Positions 8,124-15,760 of a DNA stretch of 22,008 bases are shown piece by piece. The notes beneath the pieces are model-generated. The model saw only the letters and a list, made by a program, of their open reading frames with translations, did no database searches and was not told the DNA's origin. Made by a program: the position numbers and the translations under genes. Each line of letters opens with the position of its first letter. Position 1 is the first letter of the stretch. The stretch comes from Granulosicoccus sp964498925 (GTDB lineage Bacteria > Pseudomonadota > Gammaproteobacteria > Granulosicoccales > Granulosicoccaceae). Location: the NCBI GenBank assembly GCA_964498925.1, contig CAZCKD010000032.1, positions 1 through 22,008 on the forward strand, in the 5' to 3' direction.

Positions 8124-9250
8124 GCGGTGTTAACGACGATCAAGGTAGTAAGCCGACTGAGTCTGGTCAAAAACTGGATCTTTCAGATGTACGCCGTGAA
8201 ATTGATGCCATCGATGTAGAAATTCAGGCTTTACTGAACGCTCGAGCCAGTGCCGCGCTCAAAGTCGCTGAAGTTAAACTTGCTGAAGCACAGGGAAGCG
8301 CCGTCGATTTTTATCGTCCAGAGCGTGAGGCGCAAATTCTTCGTTCAGTTGCTGATCGCAACGAAGGCCCCATGGGCGATAAGGCTGTGCAGCGAATTTT
8401 TAGAGAAATTATTTCCGCCAGTCTTGCCTTGGAAGAACCGATGCGTGTGGCCTACTTGGGACCGGTCGGCACCTACAGTCACGCAGCTGCAGAAAGACAT
8501 TTTGGTCATGCTGTAGAGACAATGCCAGAAGCGGGTATTGGAGAAATATTCAGTTCGGTGGAATCGGGCACCGTCAGATTCGGTGTTGTACCGGTAGAGA
8601 ACTCTACTGAGGGTGCTATTAACTTAACGTTGGACCTACTCACTCAGACCTCACTTAAAGTATGTGGCGAGCTGAGCATGCGTATTCAACATTGTTTAAT
8701 GAGCCGAAGCGAATCATTAAGCGATATCAAATCAGTGCATGCTCATCCTCAAGCGTTGGCTCAGTGCTGGCATTGGTTAAATGCAAATTTACCTAACGCC
8801 GAACGAATCAGTGAAAGTAGTAACGCAGCTGCGGCCAAACTAGCGCTTGATACTCCGGGCAGTGCAGCTATTGCGGGTGAATCGGCGGCAAGTCTTTATG
8901 GTCTGCATTCTTTGGTCAAAGGAATCGAAGATGAGAAAAACAATACAACCCGTTTTCTGATTATCGGTAATCAGGAAATTCCACCAAGTGGAGACGATTC
9001 AACGCTTTTACTGGTGGCTGCACCGCATCGCCCGGGTGGATTACGTCGCCTGTTAGAACCGCTCGAAAAATCCGAAGTCAGCATGACACGCATCGAATCG
9101 CGACCGTCACGCTCGGCACTTTGGGAGTATGTATTCTTTATTGATGTGGGTGGCCATCACGCTGATTCAACGCTAGCGCCGGTTATTGAAGAGCTCAGAG
9201 AGCTTGCACCGCTGGTTAAAGTACTGGGATCATACCCTCGCGCTCTATGA
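8120..9250 (+). CDS. pheA: Bifunctional chorismate mutase / prephenate dehydratase (P-protein)
   Basis: This protein takes chorismate to prephenate and then to phenylpyruvate, the committed route to phenylalanine. It has 376 residues. An AroQ-type chorismate mutase helix bundle covers about 19-105 (LDLSDVRREIDAID, FYRPEREAQIL). A prephenate dehydratase domain covers about 108-285 (AYLGPVGTYSHAAA, VPVENSTEGAI, and NNTTRF at 274-279 in the catalytic region). A C-terminal ACT domain covers about 293-376, with ESRPS at 326-330, the phenylalanine-binding motif, so feedback inhibition is likely. ATGA overlaps at both ends indicate translational coupling with serC and tyrA. In Pseudomonas, as I recall, hisC2 stands between pheA and tyrA; it is missing here. 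Confidence 0.96.
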   Translation: MSGVNDDQGSKPTESGQKLDLSDVRREIDAIDVEIQALLNARASAALKVAEVKLAEAQGSAVDFYRPEREAQILRSVADRNEGPMGDKAVQRIFREIISASLALEEPMRVAYLGPVGTYSHAAAERHFGHAVETMPEAGIGEIFSSVESGTVRFGVVPVENSTEGAINLTLDLLTQTSLKVCGELSMRIQHCLMSRSESLSDIKSVHAHPQALAQCWHWLNANLPNAERISESSNAAAAKLALDTPGSAAIAGESAASLYGLHSLVKGIEDEKNNTTRFLIIGNQEIPPSGDDSTLLLVAAPHRPGGLRRLLEPLEKSEVSMTRIESRPSRSALWEYVFFIDVGGHHADSTLAPVIEELRELAPLVKVLGSYPRAL

Positions 9251-10104
9251 AAACACTGTGTATTGTCGGCTTGGGCATGATAGGTGGCTCGCTTGCCGGC
9301 GGGCTTAAGCAATCCGGATACAAGGGTGGCATTCATGCGCTAGTCCGATCACCTGCATCGGGTCAAAGAGGCGTCGAATTAGGCTATATCGATAGCTTCA
9401 GCACGGACCCCGCAGAGCTTATTCCAAAAGCCGATATTGTTATGCTCGCCGTGCCGATGCTTAGTATGCGAGCACAGCTGGAAGCCATAAAGCCTTATCT
9501 AAGTGCGCGGGCGATAGTGACTGATGCAGGTAGTGTTAAGGGTCCTTTTATCGACGATGCCAGAACCGTGCTCGGTGATCTCAACAGAGTCGTACCGGGC
9601 CATCCCATTGCTGGTCGAGAGAAAACCGGTGTTGATGCCGCCGATATTGATTTGTATCGCGACCGACGCGTTTTGTTAACCCCGCCCGATGAAGCCGATG
9701 AAGAGGCGATTATTGAAATCGAAAGACTTTGGCAGTCGGTGGGGGCTCATGTTGAGCGACTCAGTCCCACGCAGCACGATCGAGTGCTTGCTGCGACCAG
9801 TCATTTGCCGCACGTGCTGGCCTTTGCTTTGGTTGATACGCTTGCCACGCAACAAGAAGCCGAAGAAATTTTTCGCTACGCTGCGGGCGGCTTTCGAGAT
9901 TTCTCCCGCATAGCATCAAGTGATGCCGTGATGTGGCGGGACGTATGCTTAACGAATAAGCAAGAAATCCTCGACTCCATGGATCGTTTGGATGGACATC
10001 TTAAACAACTGAGAGCACTCATTGCCAACGGCGACTCCGATGGCATTGAATCAACTTTCAAACGTGCGAAGAAAGCGCGGGATGAATATACGGACAACCA
10101 TTAA
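9247..10104 (+). CDS. tyrA: Prephenate/arogenate dehydrogenase
   Basis: TyrA oxidatively decarboxylates prephenate (or arogenate) with NAD(P)+ on the way to tyrosine. It has 285 residues. The N-terminal Rossmann motif GLGMIGGS is at 8-15, DAGSVKG at 93-99 and GHPIAGREKTG at 118-128. The helical C-terminal domain includes HDRVLAATSHLPHVLAFAL and AAGGFRDFSRIASSD. There is no fused chorismate mutase or aroA domain, unlike the E. coli TyrA and the TyrA-AroA fusion I recall in Pseudomonas. The sequence alone does not settle whether prephenate or arogenate is preferred. It overlaps pheA by 4 bases and ends the run that starts at gyrA. Confidence 0.94.
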   Translation: MKTLCIVGLGMIGGSLAGGLKQSGYKGGIHALVRSPASGQRGVELGYIDSFSTDPAELIPKADIVMLAVPMLSMRAQLEAIKPYLSARAIVTDAGSVKGPFIDDARTVLGDLNRVVPGHPIAGREKTGVDAADIDLYRDRRVLLTPPDEADEEAIIEIERLWQSVGAHVERLSPTQHDRVLAATSHLPHVLAFALVDTLATQQEAEEIFRYAAGGFRDFSRIASSDAVMWRDVCLTNKQEILDSMDRLDGHLKQLRALIANGDSDGIESTFKRAKKARDEYTDNH

Positions 10105-10113
10105 CCTTGTCCG
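10091..10113. terminator. Hairpin between convergent tyrA and exported-protein genes
   Basis: CGGACAA (10091-10097) and TTGTCCG (10107-10113) form a perfect 7-bp stem around a 9-base loop that includes the tyrA stop codon. The two genes converge with only 14 bases between their stops, so a bidirectional terminator is expected here. There is no good T-run on either strand, so the assignment is tentative. Confidence 0.3.
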
Positions 10114-10118
10114 ATTAA

Positions 10119-11210
10119 TCAGCGTCGAATCATTCGCCCTAAAGACGCTGAAATCATCATTAGTGCCATGAGTAGAGAGATGGCACCACCACCGCTACTT
10201 CCACTAGAACTCATCGTGACTTCTGGCTGATTATTATCTACCGGGACTGGCGTCAACTGCTCATCGGGTGTCGGCTCTGGTCCGATATCAGGATCGACAA
10301 CACCAATACTCAAACTGCTGACATTGTTAGTACCGTCTCGATCGGTTTGATCCGCTTCGGCAGTCGCTTGAACGTTCAGCTGGATAACGTCCTCACCCGA
10401 GGTGAAGGAAAGATCCATACTCTGGCTTTCACCAGCTGGGATTTCTGAGAATAAGCAGGTAAACCCTAGCGTGTTCTCAATACATTGTTCTGCAGAGATC
10501 ACAGTCAATGCTTGTAATGGCAGCGCTAGTGACACAACAGGTTGTGTGGCCGTCATGCTATTCGCAGCGTTACTCAACGTGACTGTAATCGCGAAATTTT
10601 CATTGGGCGCAATCGTCGTGTTGTCAGCAGAAATCGATAGTGCTAAATCAATTTCGCTAGGTGTGATGACGACGGGTTCTTCTTCTCCCGTGTCCTCTAA
10701 TAATTCAAGGGTGGTCCATCTGCCACGGGCAAAGGCCGTTCCGTCACCCTCGGGAATTTTGCCGTTGGTATTAGCGAGTGATTCGACACCCAGAACAGCA
10801 CCGACAGGGACTGTAATGTCTTCAAACACATGTCGAACAACCGTGTAGTCTCGAGTGACTTCCGGGTTTGTTGCTGTGCCGACCACTTCGTCATTAATAA
10901 GAAGACGATACTCAGCCTCGCCATCCAGCTCGGCTAGCGCAACGATAGTGATGTCGTGGACGCCCTCGTTGCCGTCATAAACTACCGTCGCCCGTGCATA
11001 GCGCTCGCGAAATTCCTCAATAGCTGCATTGATTGCCAGGGAGGGGCGGCCGGGTGCTTCCGAGTAATAAGGGACTTCGCCGGCGTCAGTGACCGGAAAA
11101 TCCGTTGTGGCGGCGTAGCTTCTTGTATCGCTAGCGGCGCCTACTGAAAAACCGCAGGCTGCGATAAATAACAGCGTTTGAGAGAGTTTTGATGAAGTGC
11201 TGATTGACAT
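10119..11210 (-). CDS. Exported two-domain protein with GlyGly-CTERM-like tail
   Basis: The 363-residue product is of unknown function. An N-terminal signal peptide (about 1-26, hydrophobic TLLFIAACGFSVGAAS) marks it as exported. Residues about 60-175 form a beta-rich domain with conserved-looking phrases such as YRLLINDEVVG and GKIPEGDGTAFARGRWTTLEL, which I associate loosely with modules on marine secreted enzymes. About 190-305 looks like a DUF11/CARDB-type Ig-like domain (ALSISADNTTIAPNENFAITVTLSN). A Pro/Asp-rich linker follows. The tail (333-363) has GSSGGG, a hydrophobic stretch and a terminal MIRR. This is the three-part layout of GlyGly-CTERM signals, recognised by rhombosortase and linked to type II secretion. 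The gene lies in reverse orientation between tyrA and aroA. No catalytic motif was seen. Confidence 0.7.
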   Translation of the reverse strand: MSISTSSKLSQTLLFIAACGFSVGAASDTRSYAATTDFPVTDAGEVPYYSEAPGRPSLAINAAIEEFRERYARATVVYDGNEGVHDITIVALAELDGEAEYRLLINDEVVGTATNPEVTRDYTVVRHVFEDITVPVGAVLGVESLANTNGKIPEGDGTAFARGRWTTLELLEDTGEEEPVVITPSEIDLALSISADNTTIAPNENFAITVTLSNAANSMTATQPVVSLALPLQALTVISAEQCIENTLGFTCLFSEIPAGESQSMDLSFTSGEDVIQLNVQATAEADQTDRDGTNNVSSLSIGVVDPDIGPEPTPDEQLTPVPVDNNQPEVTMSSSGSSGGGAISLLMALMMISASLGRMIRR

Positions 11211-11222
11211 AAGGTGCGGTGT

Positions 11223-11250
11223 CTTCTTATTCCGAATAACCGGTAAGAAG
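11223..11250. repeat. Inverted repeat upstream of the exported-protein gene
   Basis: CTTCTTA (11223-11229) and TAAGAAG (11244-11250) are perfect 7-base arms separated by 14 bases. The repeat starts 12 bases before the exported-protein ATG, so in that transcript it would form a leader hairpin. It could equally be an operator for either divergent gene. Confidence 0.35.
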
Positions 11251-11271
11251 CAAAGCCAATGCCAGTCGCTA

Positions 11272-11301
11272 TTGGCAACTAAACGGGACCACCTTTAGAA
11301 C
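11272..11301 (+). promoter_or_regulatory. Candidate sigma-70 promoter for aroA-cmk
   Basis: TTGGCA (11272-11277, five of six matches to TTGACA) is followed after 18 bases by TAGAAC (11296-11301, four of six matches to TATAAT). It lies about 70-90 bases before the aroA start. Because the reversed exported gene separates aroA from tyrA, aroA needs its own promoter in this divergent region. Confidence 0.4.
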
Positions 11302-11368
11302 AAAAGCAGAATTCACAAGCATTTCGGCGAACGGATGCCTATTTAACGTCTGTGGGAGTGTTACTATT

Positions 11369-12730
11369 TTGCGGTTAACCGTGGGGAATATCGTGACTTC
11401 AGAGACATCAGGCACCGGCACAAGCCGAACATTTCAATTAACGCCAGGCAAAGCACTTAATGGGCAGGTCCAAGTGCCCGGCGATAAATCAATGTCTCAT
11501 CGCTCCATCATGTTTGGCGCCATCGCGAAAGGCGTAACCGAGGTGTCTGGTTTTCTCGAAGGCGAAGACAGCCTTCACACTCTGGATGCGTTTCGCGCCA
11601 TGGGTGTTCGAATCGAACGAGGTGCCGCAGGTGAGGTGACGCTATACGGTCAAGGTGTCGACGCTCTTACCCCGCCCACTAGCCCGATATATCTTGGAAA
11701 TTCGGGTACCGGAATGAGGTTGCTCACAGGTTTATTGGCCGGGATGAATATTCCCGCAGTACTTACCGGTGATGAATCCCTGACAGGTCGGCCGATGCGT
11801 CGAATCGTTAATCCGTTGACTGAGATGGGTGCCAACATTGACACCGGCAATGGCGGAACCCCACCGCTATCCATCAATAAAGGCCAACGCTTAAACGGAA
11901 TAGAATTCACCTGCCCGATGGCCAGTGCTCAGGTTAAATCAGCCGTTTTATTAGCGGGTTTACATGCGAACGGCAAAACCACCGTGCATGAGCCAGCAGT
12001 CACTAGGGACCACACTGAGAGAATGCTTCGAGGTTTTGGTGTTGACGTTCACGTGGACGGTCTTACTGCATCCATTATGGGAGGACAGTCGCTGACAGCA
12101 ACCTCGCTGATAGTGCCTGGTGATATCTCTTCTTCGGCATTCTTCCTTGTGGGCGCTAGTATGACCAAAGGCTCAGAGCTAACACTCACGAATGTCGGTA
12201 TGAACCCAACTCGCACAGGAGTTATCGATATCCTGAAGCTGATGGGCGCTAACATCACCGTCGAAAATGAGCGGGTTACAGGCGGTGAACCGGTTGTAGA
12301 CCTTCATGTCGTAGGCTCTGATTTAAAGGGAATAGAAGTGCCCGAAGAGCTTGTATCTCTAGCTATTGACGAATTTCCAGCCCTGTTTGTGGCTGCGGCA
12401 GGCGCCAGCGGTACAACCGTTGTAACCGGTGCCGAAGAACTCAGAGTGAAAGAAACAGATCGTATTCAGGTTATGGCGGACGGGCTTCGAGCATTGGGCG
12501 CCAATATAGAAGACAAGCCGGACGGTGCCATTATTCAAGGTGGAAGACTCACTGGAGGCACAGCCGATAGTTGCGGCGACCACAGAACGGCTATGTCGTT
12601 CTCGATGGCCTCTTTAATCAGTGATGGCCCGATAACCGTATTAGACTGTGACAATGTCAACACCTCGTTTCCGGGTTTTGCAGACATTGCGCGCCGAGTC
12701 GGGCTGAATATTGAAGAACAATCAGCGTGA
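11369..12730 (+). CDS. aroA: 3-phosphoshikimate 1-carboxyvinyltransferase (EPSP synthase)
   Basis: AroA joins phosphoenolpyruvate to shikimate 3-phosphate, the sixth step of the shikimate pathway. The TTG start gives 453 residues. GDKSMSHR (38-45) holds the substrate lysine, and YLGNSGTGMRLLTG (108-120) the PEP-site loop. Further conserved segments are ASAQVKSAVLLAGL, the catalytic DE at 334-335 (IDEFPALF) and ELRVKETDR. The length and the SMSHR / DESLTGRPMRR phrases fit the class II-like branch. The PEP loop has Gly, not the Ala associated with glyphosate tolerance. Two starts are plausible: TTG 11369 with GGAG ten bases upstream, and GTG 11393 with GGGGA five bases upstream. cmk follows after 17 bases. 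Confidence 0.96.
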   Translation: MRLTVGNIVTSETSGTGTSRTFQLTPGKALNGQVQVPGDKSMSHRSIMFGAIAKGVTEVSGFLEGEDSLHTLDAFRAMGVRIERGAAGEVTLYGQGVDALTPPTSPIYLGNSGTGMRLLTGLLAGMNIPAVLTGDESLTGRPMRRIVNPLTEMGANIDTGNGGTPPLSINKGQRLNGIEFTCPMASAQVKSAVLLAGLHANGKTTVHEPAVTRDHTERMLRGFGVDVHVDGLTASIMGGQSLTATSLIVPGDISSSAFFLVGASMTKGSELTLTNVGMNPTRTGVIDILKLMGANITVENERVTGGEPVVDLHVVGSDLKGIEVPEELVSLAIDEFPALFVAAAGASGTTVVTGAEELRVKETDRIQVMADGLRALGANIEDKPDGAIIQGGRLTGGTADSCGDHRTAMSFSMASLISDGPITVLDCDNVNTSFPGFADIARRVGLNIEEQSA

Positions 12731-12747
12731 GCTGACGGAGCAATAAT

Positions 12748-13437
12748 TTGACGGTTAAGGACGCATATCCGGTCATCACCATCGACGGTCCATCAGGCGC
12801 CGGAAAGGGCGCTGCAGCGCAGGCATTGGCGGATCAGTTCGGATTTCACCTACTCGATAGTGGGGCGGTCTACCGTGCCGCAGCCCTTCATGCCCTGAAT
12901 TGCCAGGCCAATATTGACGATGAAGCCTCAGTTATGGCTGCTATGGAAAGCCTGCAGGCCACCTTTGAGCCCGGTCCTGACGGGGTCAAAGCGTTTTTGG
13001 CAGGCCGTGAAATTACCCCGCAGTTACGTCTGGAAACCACCGGTTCAGCCGCGTCCAAAGTCGCCGTTATGCCCGCTGTCAGAGAATCGCTTCTGGACGA
13101 GCAACGCAGTTTCAGGCGTGCCCCGGGACTGGTGGCTGACGGTCGGGACATGGGGACAGTCGTTTTTCCGGATGCGACTTTAAAGGTCTTTCTTTCTGCC
13201 TCCGTTGAGGTGCGAGCTCGCAGGCGAGCTAAGCAGTTGAAAGAAAAGGGAATAGAGACTACAATGGCTAGCTTGCTGCAGGAGATTGGTGCGCGCGACG
13301 AACGAGACAGTTCCCGCGAGCACTCGCCGTTGGTCGCTGCCCACGACGCGCTCATCATCGATTCCAGTGATTTATCTATTCGAGCGGTGGTTGAAAAAAT
13401 CGCTGCTCAGTTACCGGGAACAACGGTAACCGGGTAA
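12748..13437 (+). CDS. cmk: Cytidylate kinase
   Basis: Cmk phosphorylates CMP and dCMP with ATP in nucleotide salvage and recycling. The 229-residue protein has the P-loop GPSGAGKG at 14-21, LLDSGAVYRAAALHAL for the NMP-binding region and VADGRDMGTVVFPDA, a Cmk hallmark. RRRAKQLKEKG and DERDSSREHSPL form the lid region. The start is TTG at 12748, supported by GGAG seven bases upstream. It follows aroA closely, as in many gammaproteobacteria, and was presumably cotranscribed with it. An intrinsic terminator about 110 bases downstream separates it from rpsA. Confidence 0.96.
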   Translation: MTVKDAYPVITIDGPSGAGKGAAAQALADQFGFHLLDSGAVYRAAALHALNCQANIDDEASVMAAMESLQATFEPGPDGVKAFLAGREITPQLRLETTGSAASKVAVMPAVRESLLDEQRSFRRAPGLVADGRDMGTVVFPDATLKVFLSASVEVRARRRAKQLKEKGIETTMASLLQEIGARDERDSSREHSPLVAAHDALIIDSSDLSIRAVVEKIAAQLPGTTVTG

Positions 13438-13547
13438 ATCATTCTGGAGTAACACTTGCATCAATTAGTGTAGGTCCGTCGCGTAATTTAGCTCAGTTAT
13501 CATCTTTGTTTAATGATTCGACGTTATCAACCTGCATAGCTCGATCG

Positions 13548-13573
13548 CTGAACCATGAGGGTTCAGTTTTTTT
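13548..13573 (+). terminator. Intrinsic terminator between cmk and rpsA
   Basis: CTGAACC (13548-13554) pairs perfectly with GGTTCAG (13560-13566) around a 5-base loop and is followed at once by seven T residues (13567-13573). This is a textbook Rho-independent terminator. It ends 61 bases before the rpsA start, so it either closes the aroA-cmk transcript or acts as an attenuator in an rpsA leader. Confidence 0.8.
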
Positions 13574-13585
13574 AACTAACACATC

Positions 13586-13601
13586 GTCTTGTCATGAAGA
13601 C
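13586..13601 (+). other. Small hairpin in the rpsA 5' leader
   Basis: GTCTT (13586-13590) can pair with AAGAC (13597-13601) around a 6-base loop, 33 bases before the rpsA ATG. The only Shine-Dalgarno-like sequence before rpsA is a weak AGG at 13621-13623. Known gammaproteobacterial rpsA leaders use hairpins instead of a strong Shine-Dalgarno and are autoregulated by S1, so this hairpin may be part of such a leader. The stem is short and could be chance. Confidence 0.25.
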
Positions 13602-13634
13602 ATTGCGTCATTCACTTAACAGGTTTACTTCTTA

Positions 13635-15314
13635 ATGTCAGAATCTTTCGCGGAGCTCTTCGAAGAGAGTATCTCCAAAGCCCAGATGAAGGTCGGTTCC
13701 ATTCTTACGGGACAAGTTGTCGACATCACTGGCGATTACGTCATCGTTAACGCAGGACTTAAATCGGAAGGCGCAGTGCCTATCGAAGAGTTCGAAGATG
13801 AAAACGGTGAAACAGATGTCAAAATCGGCGATAGCGTCGAAGTCGCTCTAGATTCCGTTGAAGACGGTTTCGGAGAAACAAAACTATCACGCGAGAAAGC
13901 TCGTCGTGCACGTTCATGGACTGTTCTTGAAAAAGCTCAGGAAAATGACGAAATTATCAAAGGCAATATCACAGGTAAGGTCAAAGGTGGATTCACCGTT
14001 GAAGTCTGTGACATTCGCGCTTTCCTTCCTGGCTCTTTGGTCGATGTTCGACCGGTTCGCGATACTAGCTACCTGGAAGGTAAAGAACTTGAATTCAAGG
14101 TAATCAAGCTAGATCAGCGTCGTAACAACGTGGTCGTTTCACGTCGTGCTGTTGTTGAGTCTGAGTACAGTGCTGAACGTGAGCAACTGCTTGAGAACTT
14201 ACAGGAAGGTCAGGAAATCGTGGGTATCGTCAAGAACCTCACCGATTACGGTGCGTTCCTTGATCTGGGTGGTATCGACGGTCTGTTGCACATCACTGAC
14301 ATGGCTTGGAAGCGAGTTAAGCATCCTTCTGAGGTTGTTGAAGTCGGTCAGGAAATGCAAGTTAAGGTTCTTAAGTTCGATCGTGAGCGTAACCGCGTAT
14401 CACTCGGACTCAAGCAACTGGGTGAAGATCCATGGGTTGATCTAACTCGTCGTTACCCAGAAGGGTCACGTCTGTTCGGTAAGGTTACTAACATTGCTGA
14501 CTACGGTTGCTTCGTTGAAATCGAAGAAGGTGTTGAAGGTCTTGTTCACGTATCCGAAATGGATTGGACTAACCGCAACGTCAACCCGAACAAAGTCGTT
14601 GCTTTGGGTGATGAAGTAGAAGTCATGATCCTCGACATCGATCAGGAACGTCGACGTATCTCTCTAGGTATCAAACAATGCAAGCCGAACCCTTGGGAAG
14701 ATTTCTCCGAGTCGTTCAATAAAGGTGACAAAGTCAGCGGTACTATCAAGTCCATCACTGATTTCGGTATCTTCATCGGACTGGATGGCGGTATCGACGG
14801 ACTTATCCACTTGTCTGATCTGTCCTGGAACGAAACTGGCGAAGAAGCGGTTCACAACTACAAGAAAGGCGACGAGATCGAAGCAGTTGTTCTCGCAGTC
14901 GATCCTGAGCGTGAGCGCATCTCATTAGGTGTTAAGCAAATCGATCGTGACCCATTCGGTCAGTACGTTGCTGATAACCCTAAGGGCAGCATCGTCAAAG
15001 GTATCGTTAAAGAAGTCGACACCAAGCACGCGGTTATCGATCTGGGTGATGGAGTTGAAGGTGTACTTCGCGCCAGTGAAATATCCCGTGAGCGAGTCGA
15101 AGATGTACGTCAACACCTGAAGGAAGGTGAAGAGGTAGAATCCAAATTTATCGGCACCGACCGTAAATCGCGTATGCTAAGTCTGTCCATCAAAGCGAAG
15201 GACTACGCTGACGAAGCTGAAGCGATGAGCGATTACAACGATTCATCCGATGAGCCTGCTGGCACAACGTTGGGTGATTTGATGAAAGAACAGCTGGGTA
15301 ATTTGGAAAAGTAA
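13635..15314 (+). CDS. rpsA: 30S ribosomal protein S1
   Basis: S1 binds single-stranded mRNA and brings it to the 30S subunit, and is needed for translating messages with weak Shine-Dalgarno sites. The 559-residue length nearly equals the 557 of E. coli. Six S1 (OB-fold) repeats are visible. The clearest are GIVKNLTDYGAFLDLGGIDG, GKVTNIADYGCFVEIEEGVE and GTIKSITDFGIFIGLDGGID, each followed by an 'R-x-R-x-SLG-x-KQ' unit. The N-terminus SFAELFEESI is typical for the ribosome-binding part. The mRNA lacks a strong ribosome site and has an intrinsic terminator and small hairpin upstream, which fits S1 autoregulation by inference. ihfB follows after 89 bases that hold a strong hairpin. Confidence 0.98.
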   Translation: MSESFAELFEESISKAQMKVGSILTGQVVDITGDYVIVNAGLKSEGAVPIEEFEDENGETDVKIGDSVEVALDSVEDGFGETKLSREKARRARSWTVLEKAQENDEIIKGNITGKVKGGFTVEVCDIRAFLPGSLVDVRPVRDTSYLEGKELEFKVIKLDQRRNNVVVSRRAVVESEYSAEREQLLENLQEGQEIVGIVKNLTDYGAFLDLGGIDGLLHITDMAWKRVKHPSEVVEVGQEMQVKVLKFDRERNRVSLGLKQLGEDPWVDLTRRYPEGSRLFGKVTNIADYGCFVEIEEGVEGLVHVSEMDWTNRNVNPNKVVALGDEVEVMILDIDQERRRISLGIKQCKPNPWEDFSESFNKGDKVSGTIKSITDFGIFIGLDGGIDGLIHLSDLSWNETGEEAVHNYKKGDEIEAVVLAVDPERERISLGVKQIDRDPFGQYVADNPKGSIVKGIVKEVDTKHAVIDLGDGVEGVLRASEISRERVEDVRQHLKEGEEVESKFIGTDRKSRMLSLSIKAKDYADEAEAMSDYNDSSDEPAGTTLGDLMKEQLGNLEK

Positions 15315-15348
15315 TTTTTCAGTAGTAAGGTATTAACTCAGTTTGTCC

Positions 15349-15377
15349 GATCGGGCGGGAATTCTTCCCGCCCGATC
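15349..15377. repeat. 13-bp perfect hairpin between rpsA and ihfB, no U-tract
   Basis: GATCGGGCGGGAA (15349-15361) and TTCCCGCCCGATC (15365-15377) are perfect 13-base arms around a 3-base loop. The stem is GC-rich and would be very stable in RNA. No T-run follows, so it is not a classical intrinsic terminator. It ends 14 bases before the ihfB ribosome-binding site and may protect the rpsA 3' end or be an RNA processing site. Confidence 0.75.
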
Positions 15378-15391
15378 ATCGAAATTGAGTC

Positions 15392-15397
15392 AGGAGG
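15392..15397 (+). promoter_or_regulatory. Strong Shine-Dalgarno site of ihfB
   Basis: AGGAGG lies six bases before the ATG at 15404. It settles the start and shows that the ten extra N-terminal residues of IhfB are real, because the codon aligned with the E. coli Met1 is a CTG at 15434 with no comparable site. Confidence 0.8.
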
Positions 15398-15403
15398 TTC
15401 AAT

Positions 15404-15760
15404 ATGAATGATCGGTCTAGAACAGATAACAGTCTGACCAAATCGGATCTCATCGATTCGCTGGCTCGGAACCAGAATCATTTGGCCCCGAAAGATGTCG
15501 AGCTGGCTGTAAAAAGCATCCTCGAAAAAATGAGCCAGGAATTGGCCAGCGGAGAGCGAATCGAAATTCGCGGCTTTGGTAGTTTTAGTCTGCACTTCCG
15601 CGAAGCCCGCATCGGACGTAACCCCAAATCGGGTGATGCCGTTGCTTTGAGAGGAAAACATGTTCCTCACTTCAAACCCGGAAAAGAGCTCCGCGAGAGG
15701 GTAAACGAATCCCTCGTCGCCTCATCCGACAATTCTGACACTGCAGAAAATAACGACTAA
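15404..15760 (+). CDS. ihfB: Integration host factor subunit beta
   Basis: IhfB pairs with IhfA to bend DNA sharply at specific sites, affecting transcription, replication and recombination. The core from LTKSDLIDSL (about 11) to PGKELRERVN closely follows E. coli IhfB. It includes GERIEIRGFGSFSLHFR and the RNP at 72-74, whose proline intercalates in DNA. At 118 residues it is longer than the usual 94 or so: about ten residues are added at the N-terminus and about 15 polar, acidic residues at the C-terminus (ending DNSDTAENND). The rpsA-ihfB order is common in gammaproteobacteria. No lapA-like gene separates it from lapB. Confidence 0.95.
   Translation: MNDRSRTDNSLTKSDLIDSLARNQNHLAPKDVELAVKSILEKMSQELASGERIEIRGFGSFSLHFREARIGRNPKSGDAVALRGKHVPHFKPGKELRERVNESLVASSDNSDTAENND

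Noticed and set aside
11696..11720. Possible glyphosate-tolerant EPSP synthase
   Set aside because: The PEP loop reads GNSGTGMR with the ordinary glycine; the alanine known from tolerant enzymes is absent.
12888..13358. 156-codon antisense open frame inside cmk
   Set aside because: It covers conserved cmk motifs on the other strand, and its translation has no recognisable domain.
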